Of a DNA stretch of 53,919 nucleotides, positions 1-10,153 are shown one piece after another. A program made the translations under genes and the position numbers. Under the pieces are notes generated by a model. The model made no database searches, was not told where the DNA came from, and worked only from the letters and a program-made list of their open reading frames with translations. Where the stretch lies: contig JAIXQE010000096.1 of assembly GCA_027485815.1 (NCBI GenBank), positions 1 through 53,919 of the forward strand, given 5' to 3'. Every line of letters begins with the position of its first letter. Within the stretch, counting starts at the first letter, position 1. This DNA comes from Opitutaceae bacterium (GTDB taxonomy: Bacteria > Verrucomicrobiota > Verrucomicrobiia > Opitutales > Opitutaceae).

Positions 1-1443
<1,443 letters not shown>

Positions 1444-1458
1444 GCCCCCTTCCCCCCG

Positions 1459-2661
1459 ATGACCACCGTACCCGTCAAGATCCCGCCCATGGGCGAGTCC
1501 ATCACCTCCGGCGTCCTCGCCAAGTGGCACGTCGCGGAGGGCGCCACCGTGCGCCGGGACCAGCCCCTGTTTGAACTGGAGACCGACAAGATCACCTCGG
1601 AAGGCACCGCGGAGGCCGCCGGGGTGATCCGCCTCGCGGTCAAGGCCGGCGAGGAGGTCCGGATCGGCCAGGTCGTCGCCACGATCGAGGTCGGCGCCAC
1701 CGCCGAAACCCCCGCGGCGGCTCCGGCCGCCCCCGCGCCCGCCGCCGCGGCGCCCGCGCCCGTTTCTCCCGCCGTCCGGCGCGTGGCCGCCGAGACCGGC
1801 CTCGACCCCGCGAAGGTCAGCGGCACCGGCAAGGGCGGGCGCGTCACCAAGGGCGACCTCCTCGCCGCCGCGGCCGCCACCCCCGCAACACCGGCCACGC
1901 CCGCACCCACGCCGGCTGTCGCTCCCGCCGTTCCGGCGCCCGCCGCCGCCGCCGCGCCCGCCGCCCGCCAGACGCGCCGCAAGCTCTCCCCCCTGCGCGC
2001 GCGCCTCGCGCAGCGGCTGGTCTCCGCCCAGCACCAGGCCGCGATGCTGACCACGTTCAACGAGGTCGACATGTCCGCGGTGATGGCCCTGCGCGCCCGG
2101 TACCAGGACGAGTTCGTCAAGCGCCACGGCTTCAAGCTGGGCTTCATGTCCTTCTTCACGAAGGCCGTCGTCCACGCCCTCCGCGAGGTGCCCGCGGTGA
2201 ACGCCCAGCTCGACGGGGACACGCTGGTCGAGAACCACTACTACGACGTCGGCGTCGCGGTCTCCACCGACCGCGGCCTGATGGTGCCGGTGGTCCGCGG
2301 CTGCGACCAGCTCGGTCTGGCGGAGGTCGAGAAGGCGATCGCCGACGCGGCCAAGCGCGCGCGCGAAGGCCGCATCACCCTCGCGGACCTCGAGGGCGGC
2401 GTGTTCACGATCACCAACGGCGGCGTCTTCGGCTCGATGCTCTCGACGCCCATCATCAACCCGCCGCAAAGCGCCATCCTCGGGCTCCACGCCATCAACG
2501 AGCGGCCCGTCGCGGTCAACGGGCAGGTCGTCATCCGGCCGATGATGTACCTCGCGCTCAGCTACGACCACCGCCTGATCGACGGCCGCGAGGCCGTGAC
2601 CTTCCTCGTCAAGGTGAAGCAGGCAATCGAGGACCCCGCCCGCGTCCTGATCGGACTTTGA
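1459..2661 (+). CDS. sucB: 2-oxoglutarate dehydrogenase E2, dihydrolipoamide succinyltransferase
   Basis: 400 aa core subunit that transfers succinyl groups to CoA by way of lipoyl-lysine. Domains in order: a lipoyl domain (about 1-78) with the lipoylation lysine in ELETDKIT; a long Ala/Pro linker; a peripheral subunit-binding domain (about 105-137, [19 protein letters not shown]...[11 protein letters not shown]); a second Ala/Pro linker; and the catalytic acyltransferase domain, with the active-site motif [13 protein letters not shown] near the C-terminus. The neighbours sucA and lpdA supply E1 and E3. Lipoyl domains of this size also occur in pyruvate dehydrogenase E2, but the OGDH E1 immediately upstream decides for SucB. 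Confidence 0.95.
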   Translation: MTTVPVKIPPMGESITSGVLAKWHVAEGATVRRDQPLFELETDKITSEGTAEAAGVIRLAVKAGEEVRIGQVVATIEVGATAETPAAAPAAPAPAAAAPAPVSPAVRRVAAETGLDPAKVSGTGKGGRVTKGDLLAAAAATPATPATPAPTPAVAPAVPAPAAAAAPAARQTRRKLSPLRARLAQRLVSAQHQAAMLTTFNEVDMSAVMALRARYQDEFVKRHGFKLGFMSFFTKAVVHALREVPAVNAQLDGDTLVENHYYDVGVAVSTDRGLMVPVVRGCDQLGLAEVEKAIADAAKRAREGRITLADLEGGVFTITNGGVFGSMLSTPIINPPQSAILGLHAINERPVAVNGQVVIRPMMYLALSYDHRLIDGREAVTFLVKVKQAIEDPARVLIGL

Positions 2662-2675
2662 ACCGCCCCCCCGCG

Positions 2676-4073
2676 ATGACCCGCTTCGACCTGATCGTGA
2701 TCGGCGCCGGACCCGGCGGCTACGTCTGCGCCTTCCGCGCGGCCCAGCTCGGCCTCAAGGTCGCCCTGGTGGAGAAACGACCCGCCCTCGGCGGGACGTG
2801 CCTGAACGTGGGCTGCATCCCGTCCAAGGCCCTCCTCCATTCCAGCGAACACTTCGCGTGGGCCCGGCACGACGCCGCGGCGCACGGCATCCGCCTCGGC
2901 GAGGTGAGCCTCGACCTGCCCGCCCTCCTGCGGCGCAAGGACGACATCGTTTCCCGCCTCGTCGGTGGCGTCGCCCAGCTCGCCAAGGCCCGGGGCGTCA
3001 CGGTGATCACCGGGCAGGCCGCCTTCACCGGCCCGCGGACGCTCGCCGTCACCGGCGCGGACGGGGCCAAGCGGGACCTGGAGGCCCCGCACGTGGTGAT
3101 CGCGACGGGCTCCGCACCCGTGGAGCTGCCGTTCCTGCGCTTCGACGGCCGGACGGTCATCTCCAGCGACCATGCGATTGCCCTGCCCGAGGTGCCCGGC
3201 AAGCTGGTCGTCGTGGGTGGCGGCGCGATCGGCCTCGAGCTCGGCTCGGTCTGGGCCCGGCTCGGCAGCGAGGTCACGGTGGTCGAGTCGCTGCCGCGGA
3301 TCGCCGCCTCGTTCGATGAAGACGTCGTCCGCGCGTTCACCCGCACGCTGCAGAAGCAGGGCCTGCGGATCGAGGTCGGCGCCAAGGTCACCGGCCTGCG
3401 TCCCGGCGCCCCCGCCGTGCTCACCGCCGAACGTGGCGGCCAGACGCTGGAATTCCCGGCGGACCGCGTGCTGGTCGCCGTCGGTCGCCGCCCCTACACC
3501 GACGGCCTCGGCCTTGAGCAAGCGGGCGTGGCGCTCGACGAGCGGCGGCGCATCCGGGTCGACGGCCACCTGCGCACGAGCGCGGAGGGCGTCTGGGCGA
3601 TCGGCGATGTCGTGGCCGGTCCGATGCTGGCGCACAAGGCCGAGGAGGACGGCGTGGCCGTGGCGGAATGGATCGCCGGGCGCGCCGGCCACGTGAACTG
3701 GGACCTCGTACCCGCCATCATCTACACGCATCCGGAGGTCGCCTCCGTGGGCCTCGGTGAGGAGGCCGCCCAGGCCGCCGGCCGCGCGGTGCGCATCGGC
3801 CGCTTCAACTTCGCCGCGAACGGCCGCGCCCTCGCCGCCGGCTCCGCCGAGGGCTTCGTCAAGCTGGTCGCCGACGCCGCCACCGACCGCCTGCTGGGCG
3901 CCCAGATCCTCGGCCCCAACGCCGGCGAACTGATCAGTGAAGTCGTGACCCACCTGGAGTACGGCGGCAGCGCCGAGGACCTGGCCCGCACCATCCACGC
4001 GCATCCAACCCTGAGCGAGGCGGTCAAGGAGGCCGCCCTCGCGGTGGACAAACGCGCCCTCCACGCCGTCTGA
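2676..4073 (+). CDS. lpdA: Dihydrolipoyl dehydrogenase (E3)
   Basis: 465 aa FAD flavoprotein that reoxidises dihydrolipoamide with NAD+. It has an N-terminal FAD-binding GxGxxG ([12 protein letters not shown]), the redox-active disulfide in [13 protein letters not shown], an NAD-binding [11 protein letters not shown], and the FAD-binding AIGDVV motif. The C-terminal dimerisation domain carries the catalytic HAHPTLSE His-Glu pair. I chose the ATG at 2676. A TTG at 2658 is in frame and overlaps the sucB stop, but adds only six residues that other E3 proteins lack. This is the last gene of the sucA-sucB-lpdA operon and faces dnaX, whose tau stop lies 47 bp away. Confidence 0.95.
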   Translation: MTRFDLIVIGAGPGGYVCAFRAAQLGLKVALVEKRPALGGTCLNVGCIPSKALLHSSEHFAWARHDAAAHGIRLGEVSLDLPALLRRKDDIVSRLVGGVAQLAKARGVTVITGQAAFTGPRTLAVTGADGAKRDLEAPHVVIATGSAPVELPFLRFDGRTVISSDHAIALPEVPGKLVVVGGGAIGLELGSVWARLGSEVTVVESLPRIAASFDEDVVRAFTRTLQKQGLRIEVGAKVTGLRPGAPAVLTAERGGQTLEFPADRVLVAVGRRPYTDGLGLEQAGVALDERRRIRVDGHLRTSAEGVWAIGDVVAGPMLAHKAEEDGVAVAEWIAGRAGHVNWDLVPAIIYTHPEVASVGLGEEAAQAAGRAVRIGRFNFAANGRALAAGSAEGFVKLVADAATDRLLGAQILGPNAGELISEVVTHLEYGGSAEDLARTIHAHPTLSEAVKEAALAVDKRALHAV

Positions 4074-4120
4074 CGTAGAAGGCCTCGGTTCAAGCCCCGC
4101 CGGGCGCTCCGCCGAGACCC

Positions 4121-5706
4121 TCAGCCCTTGGCGGCCGTGAGGGTCTTCCGGGGCAACCGGGTGACGCGCACGAACCGCGCGCGGAACAGCTCGTCCAGCG
4201 TCTCCCGCACCGCCGGGGGCAGGCGGGCCACCAACGCGTCCAGTTCGGGCGCGGGCCCGGCCGGATCGGGTTCCGGCACCTCGGGTTCCGCCGTCGGGGT
4301 CGGCGCCGAAGTCACCGGCTCGCCCCGCTCGCGCGCCTCCGCGAGGAACTGCGCCTCCGCCGATTCGTCCGGCCAGGCCGCCTCGGGCTCAACGGACGAA
4401 CCGGCCTCCGCGGGCGCAGGAACCTCCACTGGCGGTGGCTCGGCAGCGCGCGGCGGCGCAGACACGGCCGCGGCAGTCGCCGGGACGGGAATCTCCGGCG
4501 GGGAGACGGGAGGCGGCGGCGCGGCGGAAGCGGAGGCCAGGCGGGCCTCGAGCCGGTCAATCAGGCCTTTTTTTTTTCGTCCGCGCCCGGGGCCTCCTCG
4601 GCCAGGGCCGTCAGCTCCTTGAGCAGGCTGTCGATCGCGCGCGCGCGGCTCGCCTCCACCGCGCGGAGGAGCGTCACCTCGAAATTGATCTTCTCGGCCA
4701 GGCCGAGCTTCACCCCGCCCTCGCCCTCGCGGAGGGCGTCCAGCAGCCGTGTCAGCTGCTCGGTCGTCAACGCGACGCCGCCGAGCTGGTCGCTGCGTCC
4801 GCCGCGCGCGATCGCGTCGAGCAGGGCGGTCCGGAACACGGCCTGCAGGTCGGTGAGGAGGCGCACCAGATCCCGGCCCGCGGCGTCGCAGGCGTCGACC
4901 AGCGCGACGATTCGGCGCTGGTCGCCGAGCGCCACCGCGGCGGCGAGCTCCGCCACCTGCGCGGCGGAGACGAGGCCGTAGACCTCGAGCACGTCCGGCT
5001 CGGTGACGGTGGTCCCGCAGAACGAGATCATCTGGTCGAGGATCGACTGCGCGTCGCGCATCCCGCCGTCGGCAAGCCGGGCGATGCACGCCAGTGCGGC
5101 GGGATCGGCCTGGATGCCCTCGGCGGTGGCGATGAGCTGGAGCCGGGTGACGATGAGTTCGTCCGGGATCGGCTTGAGGTCGAAGCGCTGGCAGCGCGAG
5201 ACGATGGTCGGCAGCACCTTCTGCGGGTCGGTGGTCGCGAAGATGAACTTCACGTGGGCCGGCGGCTCCTCGAGGGTCTTCAGCAGCGCGTTGAACGCCG
5301 CCGCGGAGAGCATATGGACCTCGTCGATGATGTAGACCTTGAAGCGGCCCTGGGCGGGGGCGTAGCGGACGGTCTCGCGGAGGTCACGGACCTGGTCGAC
5401 GCCGTTGTTGGAGGCGCCGTCGATCTCGATCACGTCGAGGTGGGAGCCCTCGGCGATGGCGATGCAGGCGGGATCAGCCGGGTCGAAGTCGGCATTCGGG
5501 CCGCCGGTGCAGTTGAGGGCCTTGGCGAAGATGCGGGCAGTCGAGGTCTTGCCGGTGCCGCGGGGCCCCACGAACAGGTAGGCATGGGCGATGCGCTGGC
5601 GGGAGATCGCGTTGCGGAGCGTGCGCACCACGTGGTCCTGCCCGACGACGTCGGCGAACGTGCGGGGGCGCCACTTGCGGGCGATGACCTGGTAGGCGGA
5701 GGACAA
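4121..5706 (-). CDS. dnaX: DNA polymerase III tau subunit (dnaX full-length, needs a -1 frameshift)
   Basis: Tau is the clamp-loader ATPase that also links the polymerase cores and, in well-studied bacteria, the DnaB helicase. Zero frame runs from the TTG at 5706 ([16 protein letters not shown], standard DnaX N-terminus) through Walker [18 protein letters not shown] and IVSRCQRFD to a poly-A run at 4568-4577. Shifting by -1 there gives DEKKK then [14 protein letters not shown] and 148 more codons to a TGA at 4121. Predicted tau is 528 aa, shorter than E. coli's 643. The tau-only part is a Pro/Ala/Glu-rich linker plus a short basic, helical tail. Only two cysteines remain of the usual four-cysteine zinc module (LNCTGG...[10 protein letters not shown]). 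The TTG start is the only plausible one next to the conserved N-terminus; no clear Shine-Dalgarno is visible. Confidence 0.88.
4561..5706 (-). CDS. dnaX: DNA polymerase III gamma subunit (dnaX zero-frame product)
   Basis: Without frameshifting, translation from 5706 ends at the TGA at 4563-4561, giving 381 aa ending EKKKA. This product keeps the complete AAA+ ATPase (Walker A, DEVH, SRC arginine motif) and the collar region that forms the clamp-loader pentamer. It lacks the polymerase-binding tail. The stop lies only two codons after the slippery heptamer, the same arrangement as in E. coli dnaX. Gamma is therefore a likely real second product rather than a broken gene. Mass spectrometry or Western blot with an N-terminal antibody would show both forms. 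Confidence 0.8.
   Translation of the reverse strand: MSSAYQVIARKWRPRTFADVVGQDHVVRTLRNAISRQRIAHAYLFVGPRGTGKTSTARIFAKALNCTGGPNADFDPADPACIAIAEGSHLDVIEIDGASNNGVDQVRDLRETVRYAPAQGRFKVYIIDEVHMLSAAAFNALLKTLEEPPAHVKFIFATTDPQKVLPTIVSRCQRFDLKPIPDELIVTRLQLIATAEGIQADPAALACIARLADGGMRDAQSILDQMISFCGTTVTEPDVLEVYGLVSAAQVAELAAAVALGDQRRIVALVDACDAAGRDLVRLLTDLQAVFRTALLDAIARGGRSDQLGGVALTTEQLTRLLDALREGEGGVKLGLAEKINFEVTLLRAVEASRARAIDSLLKELTALAEEAPGADEKKKA
4567..4577 (-). promoter_or_regulatory. dnaX programmed frameshift / transcriptional slippage site
   Basis: On the minus strand there are ten A followed by G. In the dnaX zero frame the 3' seven bases read A AAA AAG (4573-4567), identical to the E. coli dnaX slippery heptamer. 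A run of nine or more A is also the transcriptional-slippage signal known for Thermus dnaX, so either mechanism could act. A purine-rich GAGGAGG (4599-4593) lies upstream and could act as an internal Shine-Dalgarno stimulator, though its 19-base spacing is longer than usual. Downstream, GAGGCC/GGCCTC arms (4533-4538 and 4544-4549) can form a 6-bp hairpin, 17 bases after the heptamer. Confidence 0.8.
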
Positions 5707-5794
5707 GCGCGGGGAGGTTGAGCGGGGCGGGCGGCGCGGCGCGAGTCGAAAGCGTCACGCCCGGTCCCGCGGCCCGGCGGCGGACAAAAAAAGT

Positions 5795-5890
5795 GGCCAG
5801 GCACTCCACGGCACTGGGAGAACGTCGTCACCGTTGCTACCTTCCGGTCCTGGCGGAGTTCACGCGCCTGCCCATGCATGGCACCTGGCC
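5795..5890 (-). ncRNA. ffs: Signal recognition particle RNA (4.5S, small bacterial type)
   Basis: On the minus strand the conserved SRP helix-8 apex is present: CCAGGACCGGAAGG followed by TAGCAACGG, with the GGAA tetraloop and asymmetric internal loop that Ffh binds. The ends of the proposed RNA, GGCCAGG (5884-5890) and CCTGGCC (5795-5801), pair perfectly, giving one long hairpin of about 96 nt. After the 3' end come two bases and seven T (5792-5786), so the RNA helix itself probably serves as the terminator. It sits 88 bp upstream of dnaX on the same strand, a synteny also known in Bacillus (scr-dnaX). Exact ends are inferred from the pairing. Confidence 0.92.
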
Positions 5891-5944
5891 GAGGCGGACG
5901 ATGCGCAGGGGGCGGGGTGGCGCAACCCCCAATTTGGCGCGGCG

Positions 5945-7852
5945 TCAGAGCACCTGCAGCTTGCGGCGGTAAAAGGCCACCACCTCGTCGGGATCGTCGG
6001 TGAACAGGATGTAGTCGGTCATCCACGCCGGCGCGCGGCCCTGCTTGATCATCACGCGCAGCTGGCGGCGCAGGTCCTCCCAGAACTCGGCGTTGAAGAA
6101 GACGTAGGGCACGCGCGGGCGGATGCCGAGCTTGAGGTTGCAAAGCTCGATGCCCACCTCCTCGAGGGTGCCGACGCCGCCGACGTTGAAGACGCAGAAA
6201 TCCGCCGCCTCGAACCACTTTTGCCGGAAGTGGCGAGAGTCCTCCTGGAACGTGTTGAAGAAATCGACGCCGAGCTCCGGGGGCTGCGCCTCGAGCTGCA
6301 GGAAGCACGCGCCGGTCAGGGCGCCCTTGGCCCGCGCCTGCTCGGTGGCGAGGCGCATCACGCCCCCGCCGCCGCCCGTGAGCACGCCGAGGTTGTGGCC
6401 GATGAAGCCGGTCACCTTGTCCACCAGGGCGGAGATGCGGCCGGCGTCGACGGGGTCGAGGTTCACCGCGGAGCCGTAGAACGCGAGGATGGTGGACTCG
6501 TTGAAGCGGCGGGCGATCTCCTCGCGCACGAAGAAGCCGCGCTCCCGCTTGTAGGTATGGACGTACAGGTCGCGCGTGGTCTCGTCGTACCAGTAGGTGT
6601 CGATGCCCAGCGACCGGAGGGTGTCGAGCCGCCCGTGGGCGTGGCTGGAGAAGAAGTAGCCGTGGGTGCGCGAAGCCTGGCGGAAGACGATGCGCCGCAG
6701 GCCCAGCTCGGGGAGGCGGGCAAAGAGCTCCACCTGCTCCATCAGGCCCGGGAAATATTCCGTGACCAGCGTGTCGGCGCCGGGCTCCGCCGCGTCGAGG
6801 GCCTGGATCATCGTGCGGTGGCCGAGAGAGCTCCGTTTCGACTCCAGCAGCCGGCGGACATCCGCACCGGCGCGCACCAGCAGCGCGCGGTTGTCGACCG
6901 CCCCGGACTGGCCGCGCACGGACAGCCGGGTGCGGGGGCGCGCCTCCTCGGCCACGCAGGCGGGGCAGTCATCCATCGCCTTGAACAGACCGGCCGCGGT
7001 CGCGAGCAGCCGGGTGCGCTTGCGGGCGAGGGTTCGCACCTCCGGATCCTCCACCTGGGGCGCGCGGAACACCTCCACGGAGACGAGCGGGTTCACCACG
7101 GGCTGCGCGCCCGGGTTGTAGATCTCGAGCATCACGTTGGTCCCGAAGGTCTTCACCGGGTCGAGCAGGACGGCGCTGGTGTGGATGCCGAAGTTCCCCG
7201 CGCCCTGGTTGAGCACGACGTAGTGCTCCTTCAGGTACATCGAGCAGCTGGTGAGAACGCCCGCGCGGGGGGCGATGGTCAGCGGGGCGGCCTCGCGGCG
7301 CACCTGCACGCGGTCGAGGAAGCCCCGGCCCAGCACACCGGACACGACGCGCTCGAGGTCGTCCCGCTGCAGCTTGGGGCTGAGGGTGTAGACGACGTGG
7401 TGCGGGGTGAGGTAGACCCGGCCCTCGGAGTCGATGCTGATGGTGTTGGGCAGCTTGAGCTGGTTCGCCTTCAGCGCGTCCCAGATCTCCGCGGTGGTGA
7501 GCTTGGCCTCGGCCGGCGCGTGGTAGAGCCGGCCGGCGGGCGCGCCGACGCGCAGGAGCTTCTTCCAGTACGCCGCGTGGGGGAAGCTGGGGTCGTAAAG
7601 AAAAGCCTCGGCGTCGAGCTCGAGGCGCCCCCCCTCGATGCGGAGGGGGCCGGTGAGGGTCACCTCCAGCCCGATGCGGGCGAGCGAGCTGCGGAGGGAG
7701 AAGCGCAGGCGCGGCAGGAGCGGGCGCAGGGCCTCCAGTTCGGCGGGATGGCGCGGCCAGAAGGCCAGCGTGAGGCGGACCGCCCGCTCGTCCTTGTTCC
7801 TGACCGTGAGGATTTGGCCGTCGGGACTCGTCCAGAATTGCGCAGGATGCAT
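5945..7852 (-). CDS. Two-domain protein with C-terminal LOG (lysine-decarboxylase-like Rossmann) domain
   Basis: 635 aa from the ATG at 7852 (GGAG seven bases upstream); the frame stays open further upstream but would run into the FKBP gene. The C-terminal part (about 450-635) is a LOG-family nucleotide-binding fold, with LAFYGSAV, GVLTGGGGGVM and the GGVGTLEE motif in place of the usual PGGxGTxxE. LOG proteins release cytokinin-type bases from nucleoside monophosphates, but many bacterial members have unknown substrates. The first roughly 440 residues match no family I recognise. They contain a CPAC pair near residue 295 and no signal peptide. The gene is followed on the same strand by ffs and dnaX. 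Function beyond nucleotide binding is unknown. Confidence 0.85.
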   Translation of the reverse strand: MHPAQFWTSPDGQILTVRNKDERAVRLTLAFWPRHPAELEALRPLLPRLRFSLRSSLARIGLEVTLTGPLRIEGGRLELDAEAFLYDPSFPHAAYWKKLLRVGAPAGRLYHAPAEAKLTTAEIWDALKANQLKLPNTISIDSEGRVYLTPHHVVYTLSPKLQRDDLERVVSGVLGRGFLDRVQVRREAAPLTIAPRAGVLTSCSMYLKEHYVVLNQGAGNFGIHTSAVLLDPVKTFGTNVMLEIYNPGAQPVVNPLVSVEVFRAPQVEDPEVRTLARKRTRLLATAAGLFKAMDDCPACVAEEARPRTRLSVRGQSGAVDNRALLVRAGADVRRLLESKRSSLGHRTMIQALDAAEPGADTLVTEYFPGLMEQVELFARLPELGLRRIVFRQASRTHGYFFSSHAHGRLDTLRSLGIDTYWYDETTRDLYVHTYKRERGFFVREEIARRFNESTILAFYGSAVNLDPVDAGRISALVDKVTGFIGHNLGVLTGGGGGVMRLATEQARAKGALTGACFLQLEAQPPELGVDFFNTFQEDSRHFRQKWFEAADFCVFNVGGVGTLEEVGIELCNLKLGIRPRVPYVFFNAEFWEDLRRQLRVMIKQGRAPAWMTDYILFTDDPDEVVAFYRRKLQVL

Positions 7853-7997
7853 CGGGGAACTCCGGCGAGGGTAGGCACGACCGCGCGCCGGGACAAGCGG
7901 GGAGAACGGGATTGCGTTCACCGGGGGCGGCTGGCACGCCTTCCCGACTTCGCGGCCCTTTCTGCGGGCCCGCGCCTCCTCCCACCCACCTCGAACC

Positions 7998-8771
7998 ATG
8001 AAGTTCCCGTCCCTCCCCCTTCTCAGCCTGGCCCTGCTCGGGGCCGGCTCCCTCGCCGCGCAGGAGGCCAAGGTCACCCTGCCCGGGGCCGCCGCCCCGG
8101 CCGCCGCCGCCAAGCCCGCCTTCACCGACGCCCAGATCCTTGAGGAATTCGGCTGGTTCATCGGCAAGCGCGTCGGCCTCGGCGAGCTTGAGTTCTCGAG
8201 CGAGGAGCTGGAGACGCTGATCAAGGGTTTCCGCTCGGCCGCCGCCGGCAAGGACTCCCCCTACGAACTGGAGAAGATCGGGCCCCTGATGGACGACTTC
8301 ATGCAGAAGAAGCAGAACGCCTATACCGCGAAGCTGAAGACGAAGAATTCGGCCGTGAACGAGGCGTACTTCACCAAGCTGCGCGAGAACAAGGCCGTCG
8401 TGGAGCTGCCCAGCGGCCTCCGCTACGAGATCACCCAGGCCGGCCCCGGCCCCGCCCCGAAGGCCACCGACACCGTGCGCGTCCACTACGTGGGGAAGCT
8501 GATCGACGGCACCGAATTCGACAGCTCGATCAAGCGCGGCGAACCGGCCGAGTTCCCCCTCGACCAGGTCATCCCCGGCTGGACCGAGGGCATCCAGAAG
8601 ATGAACAAGGGCGGCAAGATCCGCCTCCACGTGCCCCCGCAGCTCGGCTACGGGGACGACGGCCGCCCCGGCATCCCGCCGAGCTCGACCCTCGTCTTCG
8701 ACGTCGAACTGCTCGACATCAAGTCGCCGCCCGCCGCCGCCCCCGCCGCGCCGGCCCCGGCCAAGAAGTAA
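7998..8771 (+). CDS. Secreted FKBP-type peptidyl-prolyl cis-trans isomerase
   Basis: 257 aa. A signal peptide (about 1-20, MKFPSLPLLSLALLGAGSLA) predicts export to the periplasm. Residues about 45-130 form the helical FKBP_N dimerisation domain seen in FkpA/Mip proteins. Residues about 145-243 are the FKBP catalytic domain, with VRVHYVGKLIDGTEFDSS, VIPGWTEGI and LGYGDDGRPGIPPSSTLVF. The likely role is folding of exported proteins. The tail is Ala/Pro-rich. It is transcribed divergently from the LOG gene (145 bp between starts) and is followed by a strong intrinsic terminator, so it is probably monocistronic. Confidence 0.93.
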   Translation: MKFPSLPLLSLALLGAGSLAAQEAKVTLPGAAAPAAAAKPAFTDAQILEEFGWFIGKRVGLGELEFSSEELETLIKGFRSAAAGKDSPYELEKIGPLMDDFMQKKQNAYTAKLKTKNSAVNEAYFTKLRENKAVVELPSGLRYEITQAGPGPAPKATDTVRVHYVGKLIDGTEFDSSIKRGEPAEFPLDQVIPGWTEGIQKMNKGGKIRLHVPPQLGYGDDGRPGIPPSSTLVFDVELLDIKSPPAAAPAAPAPAKK

Positions 8772-8778
8772 GGTCTCC

Positions 8779-8808
8779 GCCCCCCGCCCGCGCGGGGGGC
8801 TTTTTTTT
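8779..8808 (+). terminator. Rho-independent terminator after the FKBP gene
   Basis: A 9-bp perfect GC stem (8779-8787 with 8792-8800) with a four-base loop is followed directly by eight T (8801-8808). It begins 7 bases after the FKBP stop codon. This is the clearest intrinsic terminator in the window. Confidence 0.93.
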
Positions 8809-8857
8809 CGCCCCCGCTTGCCCGCCCATCCGGCGGCACCCTAACCTCCGCTCCCCG

Positions 8858-10141
8858 ATGCGCCCGCTCCCGCTCCTGCTCCTCGCCCTCGTGCTCCCCC
8901 TCGCCGCACCCGCGGCGGATCCGGAGATCAGCGCCCTCGTCCGTCGGGCCCAGGGCGACGGACGCGCCGCCTTCACCTTCGACGCCGGCGCATGGCGCGA
9001 TCCGGCCGCGGTGCGGCACCTGCCGATCGGCGTCTTCGACTCCGGGATTGGCGGCCTGACCGTGCTCGAGGCCATCCTGACCCTCGACGCCTGCCACAAC
9101 CAGACCCTCGCCCCCGGACCGGACGGCGTGCCGGACTTCGCGGCGGAGCGCTTCATCTACTTCGGCGACCAGGCGAACATGCCGTACGGCAACTACGGGG
9201 CCGCGGGCCGCACGGATTACCTGCGCGAGCTCATCCTCAAGGACACGATCTTCCTCCTCGGCCGCCGCGCCTGGCCCGCGGCGGGCGATGCGCCCCACTT
9301 CACGAAGCCGCCGGTCAAGGCGATCGTCATCGCCTGCAACACCGCCACCGCCTACGGCCTGGAGGACATCCGCGCGGCGGTCGCGGCGTGGGGCATCCCC
9401 GTGATCGTGGTCGGCGTAGTGGAGGCGGGAGCCCGTGGCGTGCTGGAGACCAATCCGGCCGGCGGCATCGGCGTGATGGCGACGGTCGGAACCTGCGCGA
9501 GCGGCGTCTATCCGCGCACCATCGGTGCCACGCTCGGCCGCGCCGGTTTCGGGCCGCCGCCCATCGCGCAGCAGGGCAGCGCCACGCTCGCGGGGGCGAT
9601 CGAGGGCGACGCGGCCTTCACCGAACCGGTGGCCGTCTACGCGCGGCGCGAGGTGCGCGCGCTGGCGGAGGCCTACCGTGAACTGCGCCCCGGCCGGCCG
9701 CTCGAGACGGTCGTGCTCGGCTGCACCCACTATCCCCTCGCGAAGACGGAGATCGAGCGGGCCTTCACGGAACTCGCGGCGGATCCGGCGTGGCGCGACG
9801 TCGTCTCGCCCCGGCCCAACTTCGTCGATCCCGCCACCCTCACCGCGCGGGAGCTGTTCCGCGAACTCGCCCGCGCCCGGCTGCGGCTCGGGGCCGGCGA
9901 GCGCCCGGTGATCGCGCGCGATCAGTTCTACCTCTCCGTGCCCCGGAAGGAATTCCCCGGCCTCCGGCTCGCGCCCGACGGCGGCCTCGAACGCGATTAC
10001 AAGTACGGCCGGCTGCCCGGCCAGCTGGACCGCGAGGACACCAAGAACGTCCCGCTCACCCCCGCCGTGCTGCCGCCGGCGAGCGCCCGCCTGCTGCGCG
10101 AACGCCTGACCGCCGTCTGGTCGCGCCTCGGGGACGGTTGA
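8858..10141 (+). CDS. Exported glutamate racemase-like (Asp/Glu racemase family) protein
   Basis: 427 aa, much longer than ordinary MurI (about 260-285). A hydrophobic N-terminus (MRPLPLLLLALVLPLAAPAA) looks like a signal peptide. After a short spacer the MurI motifs appear in order: VFDSGIGGLTV (Asp61, Ser62), YFGDQANMPYG, ACNTATAYG (Cys160), ATVGTCASGVYPRTI and GCTHYP (Cys289, His291). Both catalytic cysteines are therefore intact and racemase chemistry is plausible. Extra length comes from the leader, insertions around 80-145 and a C-terminal region of about 100 residues. A periplasmic location would be odd for a peptidoglycan-precursor enzyme. Its role could be D-glutamate recycling or another substrate. 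I leave the symbol blank because the cellular murI may lie elsewhere. Confidence 0.86.
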   Translation: MRPLPLLLLALVLPLAAPAADPEISALVRRAQGDGRAAFTFDAGAWRDPAAVRHLPIGVFDSGIGGLTVLEAILTLDACHNQTLAPGPDGVPDFAAERFIYFGDQANMPYGNYGAAGRTDYLRELILKDTIFLLGRRAWPAAGDAPHFTKPPVKAIVIACNTATAYGLEDIRAAVAAWGIPVIVVGVVEAGARGVLETNPAGGIGVMATVGTCASGVYPRTIGATLGRAGFGPPPIAQQGSATLAGAIEGDAAFTEPVAVYARREVRALAEAYRELRPGRPLETVVLGCTHYPLAKTEIERAFTELAADPAWRDVVSPRPNFVDPATLTARELFRELARARLRLGAGERPVIARDQFYLSVPRKEFPGLRLAPDGGLERDYKYGRLPGQLDREDTKNVPLTPAVLPPASARLLRERLTAVWSRLGDG

Positions 10142-10153
10142 GCGCGCGGCGGC

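Noticed and set aside
4121-5706. dnaX as a pseudogene with a frameshift
   Set aside because: The break falls exactly on A AAA AAG in an A10 run with a nearby zero-frame stop, the known dnaX recoding layout, so it is better explained as programmed.
4435-5721. 428-aa plus-strand frame across dnaX
   Set aside because: Antisense to conserved DnaX motifs; low-complexity composition.
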